From the NCBI GenBank assembly GCA_013002165.1, contig JABDKO010000148.1:1-40697 (forward strand): 40,697 nucleotides of DNA, in the 5' to 3' direction. The position numbers and the translations under genes were made by a program. Shown here piece after piece: positions 16,779-24,544 of the stretch (position 1 is its first letter; each line of letters opens with the position of its first letter). Source of the DNA: Rhodothermales bacterium (GTDB taxonomy: Bacteria; Bacteroidota; Rhodothermia; Rhodothermales; JABDKH01). The notes beneath the pieces are model-generated. The model worked only from the letters and a program-made list of their open reading frames with translations. It ran no database searches and was not told where the DNA came from.

Positions 16779-17270
16779 CTATGATCCGGTCAACTCGGCA
16801 ACCAGTCGTTGAACCGTCCGGTCAACAATATCAAATACCTCATCGAAGCCCTGTTGGCCGCCGAAGTACGGGTCAGGTACATCCAGGCTATCCGGCTGTC
16901 CGGGCTCCCAGTTCCTGAACAGCATTACTTTTTGACGGGCGCTTTTCTTGGAACTTTGTGACAGAATGTCTCGAAGGTTATTTCTGTCCATTGCAAGAAT
17001 CAGGTCATAATCATCGAAGTCTGCGCGGGAAAATTGTCGCGCCCGCAGATTGTCGATCGAAACTCCATTCTCAAGCGAAGTATTCCTCATTCTTTGATCA
17101 GGCGGCTCCCCCACATGCCAGTCACCGGTTCCAGCCGAGTCAATAATCATTTGTCGTTCGGGTGCTTCCTGCCCCAGGCGATGTCTGAAAACACCTTCAG
17201 CTAACGGGCTTCTACAAATATTCCCCAGACAGACAAAAAGAATTGAGTTGACATCTCTAATTTCTCGCAT
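16779..17270 (-). CDS. Low-molecular-weight protein-tyrosine-phosphatase family enzyme
   Basis: 163 residues from the ATG at 17270; an upstream extension to 17312 is open but lacks family sequence. The P-loop 'VCLGNICRSPLAEGVF' (CX5R) is near the N-terminus and the general acid is in 'LDVPDPYFGGQQGFDEVFDI', both intact. Other family segments are 'IDSAGTGDWHVGEPPDQRM' and 'DLILAMDRNNLRDI'. Length is standard. It is directly upstream of the FN3K-family gene (16 bases), an association known from other bacteria in which such phosphatases act on sugar-phosphate adducts rather than phosphotyrosine. That role here is inference. Confidence 0.93.
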   Translation of the reverse strand: MREIRDVNSILFVCLGNICRSPLAEGVFRHRLGQEAPERQMIIDSAGTGDWHVGEPPDQRMRNTSLENGVSIDNLRARQFSRADFDDYDLILAMDRNNLRDILSQSSKKSARQKVMLFRNWEPGQPDSLDVPDPYFGGQQGFDEVFDIVDRTVQRLVAELTGS

Positions 17271-17369
17271 CACTCGCCGATTAGTTGTATTGCAGTGTTG
17301 CGTTAGAAACAATATCCCTGCGCTTGGTTTCTGCCGACCCTGAACTTTAGCGTCAATTCTTTAACGGTC

Positions 17370-18614
17370 ATGGGCATCAGAGTATTTTCTACCCTTTTAC
17401 TACTGTCGGTTTGCTTTATGGTGCCGGCCTATGGCCAAAACGCCCTCTCCGTATTTCTGGACTGCGATCGCTGTGATGAAGACTATTTCAGACGCGAAAT
17501 CGACTATGTAGACTATGTTCGAGATCGGACTCTTTCTGAATTGCACATTCTAGTCAGTCTCCGCAGAACCGGAAGTGGCCGCGAGTATACCATTAATTTC
17601 ATCGGTCGCGAGCAATATTCCGCGCTTACCGATACGCTGCTCTACAGTTCGAGTAATACGGATACCGACGACGAACGGCGGAGAGGCCTCGTCAAAACGA
17701 TTGAACATGGGCTTGTCAGGTATCTTGCGCGATCGCCCGGTGCACAATACCTCTCGATTGTATACGAACCTCCCTCGGCGGGGATTGGAACAGAGCCGGT
17801 AGTAGATAAATGGGACTTCTGGGTTTTCGAGATCGGTACAAACGGTTTCTACTCGGGCGAGCAGTCAACCAGTGCATTCAGGCTTGGCGGAGATGTTAGC
17901 GCGAGCAGGGTGACGGACGAGTGGAAACTCCGTTTACGAGCTTTCGGTCGCTACCGCGAGAGTAATTTTGATGTGGATGACTCCACCATTACGAGCATTC
18001 TCCGCAACGGTGAGCTTGGTGCGCTCGCAATCAAGAGCGTCGCAAGTCACTGGTCAGTTGGTGCGTTCTCAGAACTCCGGACATCTTCATTTAACAACAC
18101 GACAATTGGCTTCAATATCTCTCCAGCAATCGAGTACAGTTATTTCCCGTATGGTGAATCGAGCAGCCGCGAATTACGATTCTCATATTTTCTCGATTTA
18201 CGGGCAAACAGGTACGATGAAGTCACCATTTTTGAAAAGACTTCAGAGTTTATCATGCGGCACGAATTTCAGATCGAGCTTGAGTTGGAGCAACCATGGG
18301 GTGAAGCGGAAGCCTCACTCGAGGTATCCAACTACATAACGGATTTTACCGAGTCAAAGCTCGATCTATACAACATTGAGCTCGGCGGATATATCGAGTT
18401 TCGGGTAGCCAGAGGTCTTTCTGTTTATACGAGTGGTAGCATCTCGCGCGTAAATGATCAGATTTCATTGCCTCTGGCCGAAGCGTCCGAAGAAGAAATC
18501 CTTCTCGGTAACGTTCGACTTCCTACATCTTTCCAGTACGGATTCTCGCTGGGGATATCTTATACGTTCGGATCGATCTTCAATAACATTGTAAATCCGC
18601 GATTCGGATCATAG
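17370..18614 (+). CDS. Uncharacterised exported protein, probable outer-membrane beta-barrel
   Basis: 414 residues with a clear signal peptide (MGIRVFSTLLLLSVCFMVPA, then YGQ). A soluble N-terminal part (~24-140) starts with the motif CDRCDEDYFRREIDYVDYVR and has mixed alpha/beta character ('LHILVSLRRTGSGREYTINF'). Residues ~150-414 are a run of alternating amphipathic strands rich in Tyr, Phe and Ser ('WKLRLRAFGRYRESNF', 'SYFLDLRANRYDEVTIF', 'QYGFSLGISYTFGSIFNNIV'), as expected of an outer-membrane barrel with the penultimate strand ending in aromatic residues. I do not recognise a named family. The gene faces away from the phosphatase/FN3K pair across 99 bases. Confidence 0.8.
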   Translation: MGIRVFSTLLLLSVCFMVPAYGQNALSVFLDCDRCDEDYFRREIDYVDYVRDRTLSELHILVSLRRTGSGREYTINFIGREQYSALTDTLLYSSSNTDTDDERRRGLVKTIEHGLVRYLARSPGAQYLSIVYEPPSAGIGTEPVVDKWDFWVFEIGTNGFYSGEQSTSAFRLGGDVSASRVTDEWKLRLRAFGRYRESNFDVDDSTITSILRNGELGALAIKSVASHWSVGAFSELRTSSFNNTTIGFNISPAIEYSYFPYGESSSRELRFSYFLDLRANRYDEVTIFEKTSEFIMRHEFQIELELEQPWGEAEASLEVSNYITDFTESKLDLYNIELGGYIEFRVARGLSVYTSGSISRVNDQISLPLAEASEEEILLGNVRLPTSFQYGFSLGISYTFGSIFNNIVNPRFGS

Positions 18615-18783
18615 ACAGCTTGACTTACTGTTTGGCAACATCCCTCCTTTCGAGGCGTATGCGAAGTCATATCCGGCCATTGTGGGCTGTATTGGGAGTT
18701 GGCTTAGGTGTGTGCTGATTTTTTGAGTATCTTAAGTGACGGCTCCGCTTTTACAAATTATGTAATTGACCAGACCTGCTTCT

Positions 18784-19875
18784 ATGGTCCCCCCAAAGGA
18801 TTTCACAGGGTATCGATCGCCTACCGAAGTTACCCTTGAGATAAAGCCACGCTCTCGATTTGAGCTCATCGACGTTAACGAACGCGTCTGCGAGGAGATT
18901 GACGATTTCGGTCAATTTCCGAAAGCAGCCTATTGCTCCCTTCATACGACCGCGGGCTATCTCGAACAGAATCTGAGCCGCCGACTCAAGGACAACCCTG
19001 AGTCGGTGAGTTCTTTTATGGGACTGTTCCACAATCTATTCCCGCCTGAAGCAGACTATCGTCACGATCAACTGCATTTACGAGACGAGCTTTCGGATGC
19101 CCAGAAACTTGTTGAACCGCGCAATGCAGATTCACACCTGACATTCATAGGGTCCGGCCTCGAAAATTGTGTCATTTACAAAAACAAGCCTGACCGGCCT
19201 GTCTATTTCGTCGAACTGGACGGAATAAATGGAAACGACGCCAGAAATCGTAGAACCAGTGTTATCGGTTTCAACCGTGAGACCCTCGTCGAAAAACTGA
19301 CCGTCGAGATCCCTACTTCCAGCCATCCCATGGACTCGATCAATTTGCGGGATGAGAAGCTCGGGTTCTTCGATCAGGTCCAGGAAATCGTTGACTACTA
19401 CGGTATTGAAAAAGGCCGGATTGACGTCGCCTTGAAGTGGAACGAGGCGAACGCGGGTTTGACGGTAAATGAATACGAGACTCTGCTCATGCGGCACGAC
19501 CTGGTTGAGGTGTTGCGGAACCCGATGCGTTATATGGCTCGTCGTGGATACAATATGCTGAAGGATCCACGGGCAATACCGAATAAGGCCAAGAACTACG
19601 CCAAGTACGACCTGGTTCAGATCGTCAACGAGTTTCTTGACAAGGCCGGCTTGAGTGAATCACTCGTCGAACGGCTTGTAGACAAGATGCTGTCAGTACC
19701 CGCGTCACGATTCCTGCGAATGAAGCGCTCTACCCGACTGCTTATATCTGAGGATTCAGAAACCGGTAAGGGACGCATTGTACAGGGTACATACCAGAGC
19801 CCGATTCTGGTCCAATGGCGCAAAGCAGAGCGGCAGGCTCGCAAGGTCGAGGTGTCGTTCGTTCGATTTGAGTAG
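18784..19875 (+). CDS. Enlarged YjbQ/UPF0047-family protein
   Basis: 363 residues from ATG 18784 (a TTG six codons upstream is possible). The N-terminal ~165 residues match the YjbQ/UPF0047 fold: 'VTLEIKPRSRFELIDVNERV', 'AAYCSLHTTAGYLEQNLSRR', 'DYRHDQLHLRD', 'NADSHLTFIGSGLENCVIYK' and 'RPVYFVELDGINGN'. Normal family members are about 130-140 aa, so some 200 residues are extra. The extension contains 'WNEANAGLTVNEYETLL', which resembles the family's own AGLTINEN strand, suggesting a degenerate second copy, followed by a basic helical tail. YjbQ has weak thiamine-phosphate-synthase activity in E. coli; the true role is unknown. The gene ends 9 bases before the convergent SDR. Confidence 0.8.
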   Translation: MVPPKDFTGYRSPTEVTLEIKPRSRFELIDVNERVCEEIDDFGQFPKAAYCSLHTTAGYLEQNLSRRLKDNPESVSSFMGLFHNLFPPEADYRHDQLHLRDELSDAQKLVEPRNADSHLTFIGSGLENCVIYKNKPDRPVYFVELDGINGNDARNRRTSVIGFNRETLVEKLTVEIPTSSHPMDSINLRDEKLGFFDQVQEIVDYYGIEKGRIDVALKWNEANAGLTVNEYETLLMRHDLVEVLRNPMRYMARRGYNMLKDPRAIPNKAKNYAKYDLVQIVNEFLDKAGLSESLVERLVDKMLSVPASRFLRMKRSTRLLISEDSETGKGRIVQGTYQSPILVQWRKAERQARKVEVSFVRFE

Positions 19876-19884
19876 CAATCGAGG

Positions 19885-20661
19885 TTAGATCAGCGAGTGG
19901 GACTGGCCGCCATCTACGTTGATGCACGCACCAGTGATCAGGCTTGCTCGGTCAGAGACAAGGAAAGCAATAGTATCGCCGATTTCCTCGGCAGTGCCGA
20001 AGCGTCCAATCGGAATATTCTGCTTCACAAATTCTGCCATAGCTTCGGGATTCTCTATACAGCGTCGATCCCAGCTGCCACCCGGAAATCTAATGGACCC
20101 CGGAGCGATAGTGTTCACCCGAATTCCGGACTCCGCGAGTTCCAGGGCCATTATCTTCGCCATACTGATGAGGGCTGATTTCGTCGTGTTGTAAAGAGTC
20201 AGTCCTTTTCCTCCCGCTTCCCGACCGAAAATCGAGGAGACAAACAGAATAGAGCCGGTTTCGCCCTTACTCATTTGTGGAACGATAGCTCTGGCGCAAT
20301 CTGCGTGCGCGAGTAGGTTGACCGATAATATGTCCAGCCAATCAGTTCTCGAGAGCTCTGCGAAAGCTTTTCTCCTGTTCCCCCCTGCGTTTCCAATGAA
20401 TATGTTTGCACCACCCAGAGTGGCTGCCTGATCTGCAATGGCGTTTGCTGAGGCCTCATCTGTGATATCGATGGCGACAGTGTCGACGCTGACCCCGAAT
20501 TCAGATCGAATCTGGTCCGCGACCTCTTCAAGCTTTTCGCGGCCTCGCGCGCACAGTAGTAGATTTGCACCTTCTGCGGCCAGCGATCTGGCTGTATATA
20601 ACCCGAGACCTCGGCTGGCTCCGAGAATGACGGCTAACTTATCCTTTAGTCCTAAATCCAT
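19885..20661 (-). CDS. Short-chain dehydrogenase/reductase (SDR)
   Basis: 258 residues from the ATG at 20661; ten upstream codons in frame are probably not translated. Classical SDR features are the Rossmann glycine motif 'VILGASRGLGLYTARSLAAE', 'IDITDE', 'FIGNAGGNRR', catalytic Ser in 'ILFVSSIFGREAGG' and YNTTK ('LTLYNTTKSALISMAKIMAL'), then 'IRVNTIAPGSIRFPGGSWDR' and the end 'ITGACINVDGGQSHSLI'. It uses NAD(P)H to oxidise or reduce an alcohol/ketone; substrate unknown. FabG-like enzymes are the nearest class. It is divergent from the next plus-strand gene across 165 bases. Confidence 0.92.
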   Translation of the reverse strand: MDLGLKDKLAVILGASRGLGLYTARSLAAEGANLLLCARGREKLEEVADQIRSEFGVSVDTVAIDITDEASANAIADQAATLGGANIFIGNAGGNRRKAFAELSRTDWLDILSVNLLAHADCARAIVPQMSKGETGSILFVSSIFGREAGGKGLTLYNTTKSALISMAKIMALELAESGIRVNTIAPGSIRFPGGSWDRRCIENPEAMAEFVKQNIPIGRFGTAEEIGDTIAFLVSDRASLITGACINVDGGQSHSLI

Positions 20662-20790
20662 AATCCGGGAATCGTTTGTATGATCAGGCAAGATAGCAAT
20701 CGGTCATTTGATCGCGGGGTTCTTCAACAAAGTTTAGTGCTCTTCCTGCCAAAAGCGACATACAGAAAACAACATGCCGTACATTTCGTT

Positions 20791-20802
20791 AATCACGTGA
20801 TT
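20791..20802. promoter_or_regulatory. 12-base perfect palindrome upstream of the 20827 gene, possible operator
   Basis: aatcacgtgatt is perfectly self-complementary and ends 24 bases before the ATG of the plus-strand gene, inside the divergent gap to the SDR. A dimeric regulator could bind it. A perfect 12-mer arises by chance about once per 4 kb, so the support is modest. Confidence 0.25.
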
Positions 20803-20826
20803 TACTATGCCTTATCCGAAAGTTGT

Positions 20827-21330
20827 ATGATATTTAACAAGCTTCCAGACAGCGCCAACGTTTGGATTTACACTGCAAGCAGGTCACTCTCGGCGGACGA
20901 GCAGGTTCAGATCAGCGAGACGTTGAACACTTTCCTTGAGGATTGGCAGTCACATGGACGAAGGGTTTCGGGTCAGATTGAATTTCTTGACGGCCGATTT
21001 CTTCTGATTGGAGCGCACATTCCCGACGGGGACATTTCGGGTTGCGGTATTGATGCTTCTTCTCGTGCAGCAAACGTCGCACTGGATCTTGAAAATCTGA
21101 CCTGGCTGGACAATCTGCAGATCAGCTTCCGGAATACTGCTGGCGACGTGAATGTTGTGTCACGACCCATGTTTAGAGAATATGTGGAAAAGGGACAAAT
21201 CAGTGAGGACACGATCGTGTTCGACCTGTCTGTTACAACTGTTGCCGGGATTCGGGATGGACGGTTCGAGCGCTCGTTCAAGGATTCGTGGCATGCCGGC
21301 TACTTCCTACCATCCGCTGTTAACAAATAG
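20827..21330 (+). CDS. Conserved Bacteroidota-type protein (commonly mislabelled 'ABC transporter ATPase')
   Basis: 167 residues from ATG 20827; the open frame starts earlier at 20680 but the added part is not protein-like. Sequence features are 'LPDSANVWIYTASRSLSADE', 'TFLEDWQSHGRRVSGQIEFL', 'FLLIGAHIPDGDISGCGIDA', 'SFRNTAGDVNVVSRPMFREY' and an end 'ERSFKDSWHAGYFLPS'. I recognise this pattern from small Bacteroidota proteins that databases often call ABC transporter ATPase, although no Walker A (GxxxxGK[ST]) or signature motif is present, so that name is unsupported. Probably cytoplasmic; function unknown. The K+ channel gene starts 11 bases downstream, so the two are likely cotranscribed. 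Confidence 0.75.
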   Translation: MIFNKLPDSANVWIYTASRSLSADEQVQISETLNTFLEDWQSHGRRVSGQIEFLDGRFLLIGAHIPDGDISGCGIDASSRAANVALDLENLTWLDNLQISFRNTAGDVNVVSRPMFREYVEKGQISEDTIVFDLSVTTVAGIRDGRFERSFKDSWHAGYFLPSAVNK

Positions 21331-21341
21331 ATTCTGGTCGA

Positions 21342-22376
21342 GTGGCACAGAGGCGACTAATCAACTGGCTTGTCGGACTGGAGCAAACGAAACGTGATAT
21401 CCTTCTCGCGTGCGTAATGTTGATTGCTCTTCTCGGTGTTGGAACAGTCGGTTACTATCTCATCGAGGGATGGCACTGGTTAGACGGTGTCTATATGACC
21501 TTCATCACTCTAACAACGATTGGATTTAACGAAGTCAACAGCCTGTCAGATGGGGGTCGAATATTTACGATTCTGATTGGTATAGTAGGCATTGGCTCTG
21601 TCGCGTTTATCGGAACCAGGGTTGCTCAGCTTGTTCTGACCAGCCAGATCATTCGATTCAGACACATGAAAAAGCAGATCGAACAACTAGAAGGACACTA
21701 TATCATTGCCGGCTATGGTCGAATCGGAAGCAGGATCGCCCACGACCTGGCCAAAGCCGATCGGCCGTTTGTTGTGGTTGATCAGAACGAAGACAAGCTC
21801 GAAGCTGCTTCGCAATTTAAATATCTGTTTCTGAACGGAGACGCCCAGACCGAGTCGACATTGATTGAAGTAGGAATTGAGCGAGCTACCGGGTTGATAC
21901 TTACGCTTCCAGAGGACAGTTCGAATGTCTTTGCCACGTTGACTGCAAGAGAGCTAAATCCATCGCTCTTTATTCTGGTTCGTACCGACACTCACAAGAA
22001 CAAGCGAAAGCTGATGCGAGCGGGAGCGGACAAGGTGGTTGCAGCTTATGAGATCGGAGCCGACCGAATGGCGCACGTTATCCTGAAGCCAAACGTAGAT
22101 CGGTTTATGGAAGAGGCACTTCTCTCGAACGACCTTGATCTCAACATGCACGAAGTAACGGTAGAGGAAGGTTCGCTATTGGACGGTAAAACGCTTGCAC
22201 AGAGCAATTTCCGAACACAGTTTGACGCCATCGTTGTGGCTTTTATCAATTCCTCGAACGGCGGTATGAATTTTAATCCCCGTGCCGATACAACAATCAG
22301 CGCGGGCGATGTATTGATTGTTCTCGGAAGTGATGCAATGGTGCGTCGCTTGAAAGAAACCGGCTGCACGGCCTGA
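21342..22376 (+). CDS. Two-TM potassium channel with C-terminal RCK (TrkA-N/TrkA-C) domain
   Basis: 344 residues starting at GTG 21342. TM1 is near 20-40 ('LLACVMLIALLGVGTVGYYL'). The pore helix and filter follow ('YMTFITLTTIGFNEV', residues ~51-65) and TM2 is near 75-97. The cytoplasmic RCK-N Rossmann domain has 'YIIAGYGRIGSRIAHDLAKA' and 'VVVDQNEDK', and an RCK-C domain begins near 245 ('EVTVEEGSLLDGKTLAQSNF'). Architecture matches MthK/GsuK-type ligand-gated K+ channels of the inner membrane. The filter reads TIGFN instead of T-V-G-Y/F-G. Located between the small unknown gene and the L,D-transpeptidase gene. Confidence 0.9.
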   Translation: MAQRRLINWLVGLEQTKRDILLACVMLIALLGVGTVGYYLIEGWHWLDGVYMTFITLTTIGFNEVNSLSDGGRIFTILIGIVGIGSVAFIGTRVAQLVLTSQIIRFRHMKKQIEQLEGHYIIAGYGRIGSRIAHDLAKADRPFVVVDQNEDKLEAASQFKYLFLNGDAQTESTLIEVGIERATGLILTLPEDSSNVFATLTARELNPSLFILVRTDTHKNKRKLMRAGADKVVAAYEIGADRMAHVILKPNVDRFMEEALLSNDLDLNMHEVTVEEGSLLDGKTLAQSNFRTQFDAIVVAFINSSNGGMNFNPRADTTISAGDVLIVLGSDAMVRRLKETGCTA

Positions 22377-22406
22377 TATTTGATACAATTGGAACGGAGC
22401 CTCCGA

Positions 22407-23381
22407 ATGAGCATTTCAGTTCCCATGAGCAATCTTTCGAAAATACTGTCCTTCTGTATCCTGCTGTTCGGAACTGTGTCCGTCGCATACGGGCAGCAGT
22501 TTATCAACCAGGAAGCCGTAGCTGAAGTACTCAGCAAGCAATCGGGTGACATTGGAGAAGTACCGGACGTATTTTATGAGTACTACGTCCTTTACAGTTC
22601 TCGCGACAACAATGTCATCGCGCGGAACACGATGTACAAGATCGTCGGAGAAGGTGACCTTACCCTTGGCAAGCAACGAAGCAAACTAATTGAGCTGCTC
22701 AATCGAAAGATTGTACATTTTGCTTCAGTCGGCGATACACTCATTATTCCGACCGAGTTCGATCTCGATTTTCGCGCATACTCTCCGTTTCCCCACTACT
22801 ATGTTGGTGGAAAGGATTTCTCCAAGCTGTTTGTCATTGACAAGTCCGTGCAGGCCTGGGCAGCATACGAACACGGAAAGTTAAAACGCTGGGGCGTTGT
22901 TAACACGGGAGCCAAGGAATCACCTACTCCGAAAGGCCGGTATAATTTCAACTGGAAAACCGAGTACAGGATTTCAACGTTGAGCCCACCCGATGAGCCG
23001 TGGGAAATGTACTGGGTATTCAATTTCCACCATGCCCGCGGTATCCATATCCATCAGTATGCGTTCCCGACGGGAGGTCCAACGAGTCACGGTTGCGTCC
23101 GGTTGATCGATGACGACGCAAAATTTATTTACGACTGGGCTGATTCGTGGAAGACGACCCTTGGCAACGGTCCCGGCTCAGAGGCTGGCAAAATTCTAGC
23201 ACAGGGTACGACGGTAATCGTAATCGGCGACGATCCAGTTGGTGCGCCCCGTCCTTTCGATTACAAGAAGAGGTTTCCTGTCTTGAAGATGGTTGAGCTT
23301 CCCGATCATCCGTACGACATTGCACCAGGCACTCCTCAACAGGAAATGTTTGACAGTGAACGGGCTCAGCAGTCGCCCTGA
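22407..23381 (+). CDS. L,D-transpeptidase (YkuD domain), exported
   Basis: 324 residues. ATG 22407 is preceded by GGAG seven bases upstream; ATG 22425 is an alternative. Signal peptide 'ILSFCILLFGTVSVAYGQQ'. Residues ~30-120 end in a LysM-like 'GDTLIIPTEFD' segment. The YkuD catalytic domain runs from 'LFVIDKSVQAWAAYEHGKLK' through 'TGAKESPTPKGRYNFNW' to the signature 'IHIHQYAFPTGGPTSHGCVR' with the nucleophilic Cys. Such enzymes make 3-3 cross-links in peptidoglycan or attach proteins to it in the periplasm. The gene ends 21 bases before the convergent lepB. Domain call is confident; precise reaction is not visible. Confidence 0.92.
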   Translation: MSISVPMSNLSKILSFCILLFGTVSVAYGQQFINQEAVAEVLSKQSGDIGEVPDVFYEYYVLYSSRDNNVIARNTMYKIVGEGDLTLGKQRSKLIELLNRKIVHFASVGDTLIIPTEFDLDFRAYSPFPHYYVGGKDFSKLFVIDKSVQAWAAYEHGKLKRWGVVNTGAKESPTPKGRYNFNWKTEYRISTLSPPDEPWEMYWVFNFHHARGIHIHQYAFPTGGPTSHGCVRLIDDDAKFIYDWADSWKTTLGNGPGSEAGKILAQGTTVIVIGDDPVGAPRPFDYKKRFPVLKMVELPDHPYDIAPGTPQQEMFDSERAQQSP

Positions 23382-23402
23382 CCTGACTGACCCTGGAAGT
23401 CG

Positions 23403-24518
23403 CTACCGGACCCACGTGAACAGACGCCTGAACCTTGGCAGTCTCTTTTCCTTATCCCATGAAAAGTATACAACGACTGCCTTCCCGACTACATGGTTCA
23501 TTGGGACAAAGCCCCAGAAGCGTGAGTCCTGGGAATTGTTTCGGTTGTCCCCCATCATGAAGTAATAGTTCTGAGAGAACGTAAATGATGAAGCAGGTTG
23601 ACCGTCAATTGTTGGTTGGCCGTCAGGTGTGAGTCCAGTTACATGACCCTCGTATCGGCTGATGACTGGTTCATAGATTGCCCAATTGTCCGCCGTCAGC
23701 TCAAACGTAAGATCTTTTGCAGGGATGGTTACAGGGCTATAGTTGTCTGGAGTATTGTCCTCTCTGCTGGGAGGATACAGGACCCCGCGATATTCTGAAC
23801 TAGCTGGTTCAACAAACGGCTCTACTCGTTGTACCCAGGGCCACTTTTCAATTTCTCGGGCTGCGTATTCGGTTCCATTGATAACGACGACTGACGGATC
23901 CTGTGTTGCCCACTGTTCCGAAACTCCGAGCTCCTCAAGGGACGGCGGCGACAGTCGGCTACGCGCGTTGGTTTTGTAAACGCTCCATCGCTGTTGCATA
24001 CCTTCTGAGATCGGCAAGGCTTCCCCGTCGATATACACAACCTTGTCTATTACCTCCAGTGTTTCTCCCGGCAGACCGACCACGCGTTTGATGTAATGGG
24101 TTCTTCGATCGACCGGAAAGTCTTGATCGTCTGGCCAATTAAAAACGACTGCATCGCCGCGCTTGACGGACGAGAATGCGGGCAAGCGCCCATGAGGAAG
24201 ACTCAGTCCCGGCACATAAATCTGGGTGAAGGGTATCCCGAGAGTCATCGGAGTTCGCGTTCCGTAGTGCAATTTGGAAACGAAGAGATAGTCACCGACC
24301 ATCAGATTTTTCTCCATCGATGGAGTCGGAATTCTGAAAAGGTCGAAAATGAATGTTCGGACGACAAGCATTACGACGACGGCAAAGAAAACGGCCTCAA
24401 CCCATTCGCGAGTTTTGCTCTTCGGAGGTCGCGCACCCGGTGCCTTGGCTTGTTCGCGTTTGGCTTTCCGCTCGTCCGATCTGCGCTTGCGGCTTTTCTT
24501 GTCGTTCTTCGTGGCCAA
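23403..24518 (-). CDS. lepB: Signal peptidase I
   Basis: 371 residues. A very basic 36-residue N-terminus precedes one membrane segment (~38-58). Catalytic Ser67 is in 'FRIPTPSMEKNLMVGDYLFV' and the general-base Lys144 in 'HYIKRVVGLPGETLEVID'; box E is 'MMGDNRNNSQDSRFWGFVP'. Between the two catalytic boxes and box E lies a large insert (~160-310), longer than in many enzymes but known in Bacteroidota. The start seems to be TTG at 24516-24518; no ATG lies before the membrane segment. It cleaves signal peptides at the periplasmic face. It is the last gene of the long minus-strand run, 26 bases after the unknown exported protein. Confidence 0.95.
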   Translation of the reverse strand: MATKNDKKSRKRRSDERKAKREQAKAPGARPPKSKTREWVEAVFFAVVVMLVVRTFIFDLFRIPTPSMEKNLMVGDYLFVSKLHYGTRTPMTLGIPFTQIYVPGLSLPHGRLPAFSSVKRGDAVVFNWPDDQDFPVDRRTHYIKRVVGLPGETLEVIDKVVYIDGEALPISEGMQQRWSVYKTNARSRLSPPSLEELGVSEQWATQDPSVVVINGTEYAAREIEKWPWVQRVEPFVEPASSEYRGVLYPPSREDNTPDNYSPVTIPAKDLTFELTADNWAIYEPVISRYEGHVTGLTPDGQPTIDGQPASSFTFSQNYYFMMGDNRNNSQDSRFWGFVPMNHVVGKAVVVYFSWDKEKRLPRFRRLFTWVR

Positions 24519-24544
24519 TGTTGTGTCTGGGTTAGAAGTAATGC

